Positions 1-7,351 of a stretch of 64,000 nt of DNA are shown here, piece after piece. Each line of letters opens with the position of its first letter. The first letter of the stretch is position 1. The stretch is from Streptomyces griseorubiginosus (GTDB lineage Bacteria; Actinomycetota; Actinomycetes; Streptomycetales; Streptomycetaceae), in assembly GCF_001514195.1 (NCBI RefSeq), contig NZ_KQ948741.1, positions 1 through 64,000 of the forward strand, given 5' to 3'. A model generated the notes under the pieces. It saw only the letters and a list, made by a program, of their open reading frames with translations, was not told the origin of the DNA and searched no databases. The position numbers and the translations under genes are program-made.

Positions 1-110
1 TTGCGGACGCCGAGTGGTGATCCCTTGAAGGAAGACGGCAGGGCGTTTGATCGGGGGAGAGGGCACCTACTGTTGCGCCTACCTGACAGCCCCCCACCCC
101 CAGGATCGCC

Positions 111-1205
111 ATGCGTACCGTCCCCTCCGTCGTGGCCGTCTGCGTGTCGGCCCTTCTGCTCAGCTCCTGCGGAGTCGTCGGCAGTGACACCGCGGTGAGC
201 CCCAAGAAGGGCGACGACATCACCCTGGGGCTGCTGCTGCCCGACCGGGACACCAGCCGCTTCGACCGGTTCGACTACCCCCTCATCAAACAGGAGGTGG
301 CGACCCTCACCCACAACAAGGGCAAGGTCAGTTACGCCAACGCCGGGGCGAGCGCGAAGCGGCAGAGCGAGCAGTTCCAGCAGATGGTCGCCGACAAGGT
401 GGACGTGATCCTGGTGGACGCGGTCGACGCGGCGGCCATCGAACCGGCCGTGCAGAAGGCCAAGGACGCGGGCATCCCCGTCATCGCCTACGACCGCCTC
501 GCCCAGGGCCCGATCGACGCCTACGTCTCGCACGACAACGAACTCGTCGGCGAGGTGCAGGGCCGGTCCATCGTCCAGGCGCTCGGTGACAAGGCCGAGT
601 CCAGCAAGATCGTCATGATGAACGGTTCGCCCGCCGACCCCAACACCGCCCTGTTCGAGAAGGGCGCCCACAGCGAGCTCGACGGCAAGGTCGTCATAGC
701 CAAGCAGTACGACACCCGCGAGTGGCTGCCCTCGGTCGCCAAGGCCCACATGAAGGAGGCGATCGCCTCCGTCGGCCTGAACAACATCGCCGCGGTCTAC
801 TCGGCCAACGACGACATGGCGGGCGCGGTCATCGACGAGCTCAAGGAGGCGGGGGCGACCAGGATCCCGCCGGTGACCGGGCAGGACGCCACGCTGGCCG
901 CCGTGCAGCGGGTGGTGTCGGGCGAGCAGTACATGACCGTGTACAAGTCGTTCCTGCTGGAGGCCACCAACGCGGCGCAGATCGCGGTCTACAAGATCCA
1001 GGGCCGCGACCTCCAGTTCGACGCCCTGATCCGCGACAAGGTCGACAGCCCCACCCAGAACGACATCCCGTCGCTGCTGGTGCCGGTGGTCGCCCTGACC
1101 AAGGACAACATCGAGCAGACGGTCATCAAGGACGGCGTCTACACCGCACAGCAGATCTGCACCGCCCCGTACGCGGCGGACTGCGCGGCCATCGGCCTCA
1201 AGTAG
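111..1205 (+). CDS. Sugar ABC transporter substrate-binding lipoprotein (XylF-like)
   Basis: This is a periplasmic-binding-protein type I sugar receptor tethered outside the membrane. The first 20 residues form a lipoprotein signal with lipobox LSSC and the lipidated Cys at residue 20. The mature part has the order of features seen in D-xylose/ribose binders: an N-terminal ligand lobe, the stretch PVIAYDRL near residue 125, a DNELVGE segment near 145 and MNGSPADPNT near 172. Length (364 aa) fits the family. The ATG at 111 has a short AGGA upstream. No ABC ATPase or permease follows; partners could lie upstream of the window, or the receptor could be an orphan. The ligand is inferred from resemblance only. 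The 3' end carries a tandem duplication, described separately. Confidence 0.85.
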   Translation: MRTVPSVVAVCVSALLLSSCGVVGSDTAVSPKKGDDITLGLLLPDRDTSRFDRFDYPLIKQEVATLTHNKGKVSYANAGASAKRQSEQFQQMVADKVDVILVDAVDAAAIEPAVQKAKDAGIPVIAYDRLAQGPIDAYVSHDNELVGEVQGRSIVQALGDKAESSKIVMMNGSPADPNTALFEKGAHSELDGKVVIAKQYDTREWLPSVAKAHMKEAIASVGLNNIAAVYSANDDMAGAVIDELKEAGATRIPPVTGQDATLAAVQRVVSGEQYMTVYKSFLLEATNAAQIAVYKIQGRDLQFDALIRDKVDSPTQNDIPSLLVPVVALTKDNIEQTVIKDGVYTAQQICTAPYAADCAAIGLK

Positions 1206-1226
1206 TGGCCATCGGCCTCAAGTAAC
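1187..1226 (+). repeat. 20-bp tandem duplication across the stop codon of the sugar-binding gene
   Basis: Positions 1187-1206 and 1207-1226 share their first 18 bases (ggccatcggcctcaagta). The first copy encodes the C-terminal AIGLK and stop; the second lies just after the stop. This reads as a recent slippage duplication. Confidence 0.9.
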
Positions 1227-1256
1227 CGCCCGCACGCCGGTTCCCGGGAGCCGCCC

Positions 1257-1415
1257 TCAGGGGCCCGTGCGCAGGCGTCGTACGGCGAGGGTGGTCGCCG
1301 TCAGCGCGGTGACCGTGCCGAAGGCCAGGTGGACGGCGGTGTCGGCGGGGGTGAAGGACGCGATCGCGTTGCCGAGCACGCTGAGGACGAGCAGGGGCCA
1401 CAGCAGAAGGTTCAC
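1257..1415 (-). CDS. Small two-helix membrane protein, 52 aa
   Basis: This short gene encodes a 52-residue protein with two hydrophobic segments: residues 2-20 (NLLLWPLLVLSVLGNAIAS) and about 27-44 (AVHLAFGTVTALTATTLA), ending in the basic tail VRRLRTGP. The GTG start at 1415 is supported by GGAG about six bases upstream on the minus strand. Codon use has the normal Streptomyces third-position GC bias. It is divergent from the histidine kinase at 1617, and the intervening 200 bp hold decamer repeats and a palindromic operator. Small membrane proteins next to two-component systems are sometimes sensors or accessory subunits, but nothing here shows a specific role. I do not recognise the family. 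Confidence 0.6.
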   Translation of the reverse strand: MNLLLWPLLVLSVLGNAIASFTPADTAVHLAFGTVTALTATTLAVRRLRTGP

Positions 1416-1430
1416 GGGGTGCTCCAAGGG

Positions 1431-1468
1431 ACTCGGTGGTTGTCGGTGGTTCTCGGTGGTTCTCGGTG
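1431..1468. repeat. Four tandem decamers (consensus tctcggtggt)
   Basis: Units begin at 1431, 1441, 1451 and 1461 (actcggtggt, tgtcggtggt, tctcggtggt, tctcggtg). They lie just upstream of the small membrane-protein gene, between it and the palindrome at 1528. A 10-bp period equals about one helical turn, so the units face the same side of the DNA, which suits a cooperative DNA-binding protein. Confidence 0.8.
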
Positions 1469-1527
1469 CCGACGACGCTACGAGCCCGCACCCCGGCGCG
1501 CCGATCCCGCCCGCGACCCGGTCCGGG

Positions 1528-1545
1528 GTACAGCAGGCTGTACTT
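1528..1545 (+). promoter_or_regulatory. Palindromic operator upstream of the histidine kinase (copy 1)
   Basis: The 18-mer gtacagcaggctgtactt contains the perfect inverted repeat GTACAGC-AG-GCTGTAC (1528-1543). It ends about 70 bp before the kinase start. The same 18-mer occurs in reverse orientation at 3560-3577. NarL/LuxR-type regulators bind such 7-2-7 repeats, so the adjacent response regulator is the obvious candidate. Confidence 0.7.
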
Positions 1546-1616
1546 TCCCGCTCCCGGCCGTGCGGTGAACTCTCCTTCCGCCTAGGGTCGTTGTCCTCCA
1601 GCCACAGGAGGTTCCC

Positions 1617-2819
1617 ATGGCCACCGCCGACCTGAAGGGCCTGGTCGTGGGCACCGCGACGACCGCGGCCGCCGCCCTCGGCCAACTGGTCTCCGGACTC
1701 GGTACGGCCGCCCTCGCGCCGTTCGTGCTGCTGTGGCTGGCCCTGCCCAAAGGCGTGCGGGTGCTGCACGCCCTCGCGGACATGGAGCGCGCCCGGCTCA
1801 CCCGCTGGGGCCCCGAGGTCATCGCCCCCGCCCGGCCGCCCGCGCGGCTGCGGGCCGCCCTCACCGACCCCACCACCCGGCGCGAACTCCGCTGGCTGCT
1901 GCGTCATCTGGCCGTGGGGCTGCCGCTGGGCATGCTCGGTTTCGTGCTGCCGCTGCTCGCCGTACGGGACACCGCCTTCCCGCTGTACTGGCGGCTCGCT
2001 CCCACGGACGCGACCGCCACCTCCATCGGGATCGGTGTCGCGCACTCCTGGCCGGACGCCCTCGCCGTGTGCCTGCTCGGCGTCGGCTGGATCGCCATCA
2101 TCCTGGGGCTCGCCCCCGCCCTGGCCCGCCTCCAGGCGAGCCCGGGACGCCGGCTCCTGTCTGCGGGGCCCGACGCCGACCTCTCCCTGCGGGTCGCCGA
2201 GCTGACCGCCACCCGGGCCGCCGCGCTGGACGCCCACGCCGCCGAACTGCGGCGCATCGAGCGGTCGTTGCACGATGGCACCCAGAACCGGATCGTCACG
2301 GTGACCGTGCTGCTCGGGGCCGCCCGCAGGATGGTCGCCCGCGATCCGGCCGGCGCCGACGAGCTCCTGGAGCGCGCCCAGTCCGCCGCCGAACAGGCAC
2401 TGGCGGAACTGCGGACCGTCTCCCGCTCCATCCTGCCCCCGGTGCTCGCGGACCGGGGCCTCGCGGGGGCGCTCACCGGACTCGCCGCCGAGAGCCCGGT
2501 GCCGTGCACCCTCGACGTGGAGATGCCACGGCGGTGCGCGGCCTCCGCCGAGGCCACCGCGTACTTCGTCGTCGCGGAGGCGCTGACCAACATCGCCAAG
2601 CACAGCGGCGCGTCCCGGGCCACCGTCACGGTCCGCGCCCCGGGCCCACGGCTCCTGCTGCGGGTCACGGACGACGGCCGGGGCGGCGCCGACGAGCACG
2701 GCGGCTCCGGACTCACCGGCATCCGGCGCCGGGTGGCCGCCCACGACGGCAGCCTCCGGCTGACCAGCCCGGCCGGCGGTCCGACGGTGGTGGAGGTGGA
2801 GCTGCCGTGCGGGACGTGA
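1617..2819 (+). CDS. Sensor histidine kinase, NarL-system type (HisKA_3)
   Basis: This is the sensor of a NarL-class two-component system. The N-terminal 170 residues hold several hydrophobic segments (about 13-42, 97-117 and 145-169), so it sits in the membrane. The dimerisation/phosphoacceptor box IERSLHDGTQ places the phosphorylated His at residue 219. The HATPase region follows, with N-box AEALTNIAKHS near 320 and glycine box DDGRGG near 350. The ATG at 1617 has a strong AGGAGG seven to twelve bases upstream. The response regulator starts 81 bp downstream, so the two are probably one operon. The signal is unknown. Copy 1 of the palindromic operator lies upstream, suggesting autoregulation. 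Confidence 0.9.
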   Translation: MATADLKGLVVGTATTAAAALGQLVSGLGTAALAPFVLLWLALPKGVRVLHALADMERARLTRWGPEVIAPARPPARLRAALTDPTTRRELRWLLRHLAVGLPLGMLGFVLPLLAVRDTAFPLYWRLAPTDATATSIGIGVAHSWPDALAVCLLGVGWIAIILGLAPALARLQASPGRRLLSAGPDADLSLRVAELTATRAAALDAHAAELRRIERSLHDGTQNRIVTVTVLLGAARRMVARDPAGADELLERAQSAAEQALAELRTVSRSILPPVLADRGLAGALTGLAAESPVPCTLDVEMPRRCAASAEATAYFVVAEALTNIAKHSGASRATVTVRAPGPRLLLRVTDDGRGGADEHGGSGLTGIRRRVAAHDGSLRLTSPAGGPTVVEVELPCGT

Positions 2820-2900
2820 ACGGCCGTACGGCCGTACGGGAGCGCGCTCGGCCGGGCGCCCCCATGACCCTGACCCCCTGACCCCGGAGGTGCACCTGCC

Positions 2901-3560
2901 ATGCGGATCGTGATCGCCGAGGACGATCCCCTGCTGCGCGAGGGACTCGCCCTGCTGCTGCGCGCCGAGGGGCTGGACGTGGTCGCCACGGCCGACACCG
3001 CCGACGGCGCGCTCGACGCCGTCGACACCCACGAACCGGACGTGGCCATCCTCGACGTACGGATGCCGCCCACGCACACCGACGAGGGGGTCCGCGCGGC
3101 CGTCGAGGCCCGGCGGCGCAGGCCCGGTCTCGCCGTCCTCGTGCTCTCCGCCTATGTCGAGCAGAGCTTCGCCACCGAGCTGCTGACCGGGGGCGTCGGC
3201 GGGCTGGGCTATCTGCTCAAGGAACGGGTCGGCCGCGTCGAGGAGTTCCTCGACGCGCTGCACCGGGTCGCGTCCGGGGGCACCGCCATCGACCCCGAGG
3301 TCGTCGCCCAGCTGTTCACCCGGTCCCACCAGGACGCCCGGCTCGCCCGGCTCAGCCCGCGCGAGAGGGACGTACTCGCCCTGATGGCCGAGGGACTGGG
3401 CAACAGTGCCGTCGCGGAACGGCTGTTCGTGACCGACGGGGCCGTGCACAAGCACATCCGCAGCATCTTCGCGAAGCTCGACCTGGCGCCGACCGACCAG
3501 GTGGACCGGCGGGTGGCGGCGGTGCTGCGGTACCTGGAGGACGCCCGGCGGACCCGCTGA
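2901..3560 (+). CDS. NarL/LuxR-family response regulator
   Basis: The receiver domain occupies residues 1-120: acidic pair D8-D9, phosphoacceptor D52 in AILDVRMP and conserved K107 in YLLKERV. A LuxR-type helix-turn-helix fills residues 150-207, beginning LSPRERDVLALMAEG. At 219 aa the protein has the usual length. The ATG at 2901 is preceded by a GGAGG. It is the cognate partner of the kinase at 1617. The copies of the palindrome GTACAGC-NN-GCTGTAC before the kinase gene and immediately after this gene's stop codon are its likely binding sites (inference). Confidence 0.93.
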   Translation: MRIVIAEDDPLLREGLALLLRAEGLDVVATADTADGALDAVDTHEPDVAILDVRMPPTHTDEGVRAAVEARRRRPGLAVLVLSAYVEQSFATELLTGGVGGLGYLLKERVGRVEEFLDALHRVASGGTAIDPEVVAQLFTRSHQDARLARLSPRERDVLALMAEGLGNSAVAERLFVTDGAVHKHIRSIFAKLDLAPTDQVDRRVAAVLRYLEDARRTR

Positions 3561-3577
3561 AGTACAGCCTGCTGTAC
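3560..3577 (-). promoter_or_regulatory. Palindromic operator before the CPBP protease gene (copy 2)
   Basis: Read on the minus strand, these 18 bases are identical to 1528-1545. The element begins at the last base of the response-regulator stop codon and lies about 90 bp upstream of the CPBP gene start at 3667. That places the CPBP gene in the putative regulon of the two-component system. Confidence 0.7.
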
Positions 3578-3666
3578 GGGGATCCGGGGCGTGCGCGGCA
3601 ATGATCCGGGGGCGCCGCGCTGGTGTGCTGGAGACATCACATCAGCCCCCTAGGAAGGGATCCGCG

Positions 3667-4569
3667 GTGAGTGTCCAAGCCCCCGTCGGCATCGAGAACC
3701 CGCCCGTTCCGCACGAGCCCGCAGGGCTGCGCGGAAGCATCCGACGCAACCCCCTGACCTGGTTCTTCACCCTGGCCTTCGCCCTGAGCTGGGCCGCCTG
3801 GACGCCGTACGTCCTGTCCCGCAACGGCCTCGACGTCTGGCAGTTCACCTTCCCCGGCGGGCGCGCGGGCAGTCAGCTCACCGGTGTCCTGCCCGGCGCC
3901 TACCTCGGCCCGATCGCCTCGGCGCTCCTCGTCACCGGGATCACCGAAGGACGCGCGGGGCTGCGGACCTGGCGGCGCCGGATGCTGCGGTTCAAGGTCA
4001 GTTGGCGCTGGTACCTGGTGGTGCTGCTCTCCGTGCCGGCCGCCCTGACCGTCGCCTCCGCCGTGCTCGCCGGCCGGGGTCCCGCGCTGCCGTCCGCGAT
4101 GATCCTCGCCGCGTACCTGCCGGGACTGCTCATCCAGATGATCACCACCGGGCTCGCGGAGGAGCCGGGCTGGCGGGAGTTCGCCATGCCGCGGATGCAG
4201 CAGCGCCATGGTCCCCTGACCGCGACCCTCGTCGTCGGCGTGCTGTGGGGCTGCTGGCACCTGCCGCTGTTCCTGACGGAGTGGGGCGGCGGGCCGCACG
4301 TGTCCTGGACCGTGCCGGTGCAGTTCGTCGTGATGACGATCGCCTTCAGCTTCGTGATGACGTGGGTGTTCAACCGGTCCGGCGAGAGCATGCCGCTGGT
4401 CATGCTGCTGCACACCGGCGTCAACAACTACCTCTCCCTCGCCTGGACGGACATGTTCCCCTCGCTCTCCGAGCACGACGGGGCGCGGGCCCTGCTGCTC
4501 GCGGCGACGGCGGCGGCGCTGGTCCTGCTGATCGCGACACGGGGGCGGCTGGGACTGCCCAGGCGGTGA
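3667..4569 (+). CDS. CPBP-family intramembrane glutamic protease
   Basis: This is a polytopic membrane protein of the CPBP (CaaX protease / bacteriocin-processing, Abi) family. The signature EEPGWREFAMPRMQ is present, with the catalytic Glu pair at residues 165-166, and a second motif WHLPLF has His 198. About seven or eight hydrophobic segments are visible. I chose the GTG at 3667 because AGGAAGGGA lies about ten bases upstream; an ATG at 3601 has no ribosome binding site. A copy of the two-component operator is found in its leader, so the gene is probably controlled by the neighbouring NarL-type regulator. Family members process prenylated proteins or peptides or give self-immunity; the substrate here cannot be told. 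Confidence 0.88.
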   Translation: MSVQAPVGIENPPVPHEPAGLRGSIRRNPLTWFFTLAFALSWAAWTPYVLSRNGLDVWQFTFPGGRAGSQLTGVLPGAYLGPIASALLVTGITEGRAGLRTWRRRMLRFKVSWRWYLVVLLSVPAALTVASAVLAGRGPALPSAMILAAYLPGLLIQMITTGLAEEPGWREFAMPRMQQRHGPLTATLVVGVLWGCWHLPLFLTEWGGGPHVSWTVPVQFVVMTIAFSFVMTWVFNRSGESMPLVMLLHTGVNNYLSLAWTDMFPSLSEHDGARALLLAATAAALVLLIATRGRLGLPRR

Positions 4570-4602
4570 TCCGAGGTGCTCGGCGGATATGAACCCGCTC
4601 CC

Positions 4603-4980
4603 TCAGTCCGTCCCGGTCCCGCTCCCGCTCCCGGACCCGGTCCCGGACGCGAACCGGAGCGAGATGCGCCGCAGGACCTCCGCGGCGGAGGTGTCGGTGC
4701 GGCCCTCGTCATGGACCTCGGCCAGCTGGACGAAGGCGAAGGCGAAGCAGTTGGCGATGCTCGCGATGGCGGGACCGAGTTCCTCCACCACCGCGTCCGC
4801 GGCGGCGTGGCCACTGGCGTCGGCGGGCAGGTGGATGCGGGGCAGGGTCTCCACGAGGAGCGCGGAGACCGCACCGGTCAACGAGGCCTGCCGATCCGGG
4901 TGTTCCCGCACCTGCCGGCGCATCTCCAGTGCCTCGGTGAGGATCCCGACGACGTTCTGCATGACCTCGCGCTGTTCCAT
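4603..4980 (-). CDS. Hypothetical protein, 125 aa, helical
   Basis: I do not recognise this family. The predicted protein is mostly helical and soluble, beginning MEQREVMQNVVGILTEALEM and ending in a low-complexity tail of Gly-Ser/Gly-Thr pairs encoded by a short tandem repeat (4605-4650). The ATG at 4980 was chosen over an upstream in-frame start at 5043 because the latter would overlap the sigma-factor promoter region. It is divergent from the ECF sigma gene at 5066 and convergent with the CPBP gene. Third-position GC bias supports coding. The core resembles the size of small actinobacterial regulators, but no helix-turn-helix is evident. Confidence 0.55.
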   Translation of the reverse strand: MEQREVMQNVVGILTEALEMRRQVREHPDRQASLTGAVSALLVETLPRIHLPADASGHAAADAVVEELGPAIASIANCFAFAFVQLAEVHDEGRTDTSAAEVLRRISLRFASGTGSGSGSGTGTD

Positions 4981-5031
4981 GGTTCCGCAGCGTATGCGCT
5001 CGGCGGCACACGTCATGTGACTCAGGGCACA

Positions 5032-5060
5032 GGAACTCGGCACAGCGGAGCGGAGCGTTA
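5032..5060 (+). promoter_or_regulatory. Candidate ECF-type promoter of the sigma gene
   Basis: A GGAACT at 5032-5037 is followed 18 bases later by CGTTA at 5056-5060. This resembles -35/-10 elements used by ECF sigma factors (GGAA(C/T) and CGTT/GTT). It lies directly before the GTG start at 5066, consistent with autoregulation and a very short or absent leader. Confidence 0.4.
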
Positions 5061-5065
5061 CGGGT

Positions 5066-5695
5066 GTGAGGGAAACAGAGACGGCGGAACCCGAGCGGGC
5101 ACGGATACGGGCCGGGGACCGGGCGGCCTTCGGGGAGTTGTACGACCGCTACGCGCGGACCGTGTACAACCACGCCCTGCGGCTGACCGGGAACTGGGCG
5201 GAGGCCGAGGAGGCGATGTCCGAGACCTTCCTGGCCGCCTGGCGGACCCGGGAGACGGTCGAGCCGGAGGGCGGCTCGCTGAAGCCCTGGCTGCTCGGGA
5301 TCGCCACGCACAAGGCGTACAACGTCAACCGGGGTCTGCGGCGCAGGCTCGCCTTCCTGGCCCGCAGTCCGCAGCCGCGCCCGGTGGAGGACTTCGCCGA
5401 GGAGAGCGCCGGCCGGATCGACGACGCACGGCGGCTCGCGGCGGTGCACCGCGCCCTGGGCCGGCTCAGCCGCCAGGACCGTGAGGTGTTCGCGCTGTGC
5501 GTGTCGGCCGGCCTCGACTACCGGCAGGCCGCCGAGGCCCTGGGCGTCCCGGTCGGCACCGTGCGGTCGAGGCTGTCCCGGGCCCGCGCCCGCCTCGCCC
5601 GGCTCAGCGCGGAGACGGAACCGCCCCCGGCCCACGGAGGGATGGAGAGTGAGGCCGCGCTCGCGGCCCTGTTCCTGAAGGAGGAGACCCGATGA
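5066..5695 (+). CDS. RNA polymerase sigma factor, ECF (sigma-70) family
   Basis: An alternative sigma factor of about usual ECF length (209 aa). Region 2 spans residues 10-80 (AFGELYDRYARTVYNHA, then AEEAMSETFLAAW). Region 4 spans about 130-185 (RLSRQDREVFALCVSAGLDY and the recognition helix around VPVGTVRSRLSRAR). The GTG at 5066 has GGAG ten bases upstream. The stop overlaps the next gene's ATG by four bases (ATGA at 5692), so the two proteins are translationally coupled. ECF factors followed by a CU044_5270 protein form a common actinobacterial pair in which the partner is thought to act as anti-sigma or sensor; that role is inferred here. Confidence 0.93.
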   Translation: MRETETAEPERARIRAGDRAAFGELYDRYARTVYNHALRLTGNWAEAEEAMSETFLAAWRTRETVEPEGGSLKPWLLGIATHKAYNVNRGLRRRLAFLARSPQPRPVEDFAEESAGRIDDARRLAAVHRALGRLSRQDREVFALCVSAGLDYRQAAEALGVPVGTVRSRLSRARARLARLSAETEPPPAHGGMESEAALAALFLKEETR

Positions 5696-6678
5696 ACGAG
5701 GCCGAGGAACTGGCGGCCACGGCGGAGTGGGACCTCCCGCCGGAGCGTCACCGTCACTTCAAGGACGTACTGATGCAGCGCATCGACGACGACAAGCAAG
5801 CTGCCCAAAAGCCTTCCGTACGGCGCCGGTTCGCCCGGCCGGCCGTGCTGGTCCCGCTGGTCTCCGCGGCCCTGGCGGGGGCCCTGCTCACCACGCTCAC
5901 GACCGGCGGACACACCCCCGCCCCCGAGGCTCCCAGCGCCTCCGTCACCCTCGGCCGCATCGCGACGGCCGCCATGGCGAGCGACACGATCCGGGTGCGG
6001 GACGACCAGTTCGTGTACGTCAGGACGCTGGACCGCTCGAACAAGGGGAGCTTCACCGGGCCGGTCGAGCTCGGCGCGCTGCACACGGAGGAGCACTGGA
6101 CCGCCCAGGACCCCGGCCCGCTCCGGATCACCGGATGGCTCCGGGCGAGCGGAAAGGACGCGATCATGCCGGGTCAGCTCATCCCGGTCGAGTCCTCCGA
6201 TCCCGTCCCGGTCGGGGTCGCCCACCCCACCTACCGGTGGCTGGCCTCGCTGCCCACCGATCCCGACGCCCTGCTCTCCAGGCTGTACAAGGAGGCCAGG
6301 CCGGTGGACGGCGAGTCGCGGGACCAGGCGGTCTTCTCCCTGATCGGCGATCTGATCGGCGGCACGGTGATGCCGCCCGCCACCATGGCCGCCTTCTACC
6401 GGGCGGCGGCCCGGCTGCCCGGGGTGCGGGAGATCCCCGACGCCGTCGACGCCACCGGCCGGCACGGCATCGCCATCACCCTCGACGACACCGGCTTCGC
6501 GACCCGTTACGAGTGGATCTTCGACAAGGAGACCCTGGCCCTGCTCGGCTCCCGCTTCTACATCACCGATCCGGACCGGGGGATCACGACCGAGACCCTG
6601 GCCGGCACCAGCGCCGTCATCGAGAGGGCGGTCGTCGACAGGAAGGGCGAGGTGCCCGCCCGGTCCGCCTCTCGCTGA
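5692..6678 (+). CDS. CU044_5270 family protein, probable ECF partner
   Basis: This 328-residue protein has a short cytoplasmic N-terminus, one transmembrane helix at about 45-64 (PAVLVPLVSAALAGALLTTL) and a large extracytoplasmic domain. The sequence LASLPTDPDALLSRLY near residue 180 and the C-terminal layout match the CU044_5270 family, which almost always follows an ECF sigma gene. It overlaps that gene by ATGA. By position and topology it could hold the sigma factor at the membrane or pass an envelope signal to it. No zinc-binding anti-sigma motif (HxxxCxxC) is seen in the N-terminal tail, so it is not a classical ZAS protein. Confidence 0.85.
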   Translation: MNEAEELAATAEWDLPPERHRHFKDVLMQRIDDDKQAAQKPSVRRRFARPAVLVPLVSAALAGALLTTLTTGGHTPAPEAPSASVTLGRIATAAMASDTIRVRDDQFVYVRTLDRSNKGSFTGPVELGALHTEEHWTAQDPGPLRITGWLRASGKDAIMPGQLIPVESSDPVPVGVAHPTYRWLASLPTDPDALLSRLYKEARPVDGESRDQAVFSLIGDLIGGTVMPPATMAAFYRAAARLPGVREIPDAVDATGRHGIAITLDDTGFATRYEWIFDKETLALLGSRFYITDPDRGITTETLAGTSAVIERAVVDRKGEVPARSASR

Positions 6679-6705
6679 CGTCCCGCTGACGGCCCCTGGA
6701 GCACA

Positions 6706-7038
6706 ATGACGGACATGAGCATCGTCAAGATCAACGTACTCACGGTCCCCGAGGAGCAGCGCGAGACGCTGGAGAAGCGGTTCGCGGCCCGGGCGGGGAG
6801 CGTGGAGAACTCGGACGGGTTCGAGTGGTTCGAGCTGCTGCGGCCGGTCGAGGGCACCGACACCTACCTCGTCTACACCCGCTGGCGGGACGAGGAGTCG
6901 TTCCAGAAGTGGATGTCCGGCATGGCACAGGCCGCGCACGGGAGCGGCGGTGAGGGGGAGCGCCCCAGGCCGGCCGCCTCCGGCGCCACCCTGTGGAGCT
7001 TCGAGGTCGTCCAGCAGGCCGCGCCCAAGCTCGACTAG
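6706..7038 (+). CDS. MhuD-like haem-degrading monooxygenase (ABM fold)
   Basis: A small ferredoxin-like alpha/beta protein of the antibiotic-biosynthesis-monooxygenase fold. It closely follows the pattern of mycobacterial MhuD: VKIN, VENSDGF, LLRPVEG, SFQKW and AAH. If the second Met (start 6715) is taken as residue 1, the haem-binding and catalytic positions fall at Asn7, Trp66 and His75, exactly as known for MhuD. That favours 6715 as the true start, although GGAG (6698-6701) lies nearer to 6706. The enzyme would open the haem ring and release iron. It stands alone between the ECF pair and a convergent secreted-protein gene. Confidence 0.82.
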   Translation: MTDMSIVKINVLTVPEEQRETLEKRFAARAGSVENSDGFEWFELLRPVEGTDTYLVYTRWRDEESFQKWMSGMAQAAHGSGGEGERPRPAASGATLWSFEVVQQAAPKLD

Positions 7039-7122
7039 ACCAGCAAGCTGACGTCCCTCATGCTCCTGGGTTCGGTCAGCGGCGGTGATCCTGCTCGTGG
7101 CCTGGGAGAACCGGGCGTGCTT

Positions 7123-7152
7123 GTCGCTCGCGGAGTGAGATCCGCGAGCGAC
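7123..7152. terminator. Hairpin terminator between convergent genes; rest of 7039-7351 unassigned
   Basis: A perfect 12-bp stem (7123-7134 with 7141-7152) and a 6-base loop, without a T-tract, as usual in Streptomyces. It can end transcripts from both the haem-oxygenase gene and the convergent secreted-protein gene. The remaining 7039-7351 interval shows no convincing gene; weak minus-strand coding character may be a decayed remnant. Confidence 0.7.
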
Positions 7153-7351
7153 TGGCCCGCGCCTCCGGCGGACCGCAGGCCGGGTCGGGAAGCACGACCG
7201 GTGCGCGCTGGACGATCCCGGGGCGGACGCCTTGCCGCCGGTGTCGCAGCGGGCCACCTTGCCCATGTGCTCCAGCTTGTGACCGGTGGCTTCGGCGATG
7301 ACATCGCGTGCGCGCAGGCCCGTACCGTCCTCCTCGGTCCTGGCCGGAAGC

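Noticed and set aside
1257..3455. 732-codon open frame on the minus strand opposite the two-component genes
   Set aside because: Shadow of the kinase and regulator genes with low-complexity Gly/Arg/Pro content; only its last 52 codons (1257-1415) show real coding features.
7039..7351. Possible gene remnant between convergent genes
   Set aside because: Short in-frame pieces look weakly protein-like on the minus strand, but no family, start or ribosome site is recognisable; only the hairpin is supported.
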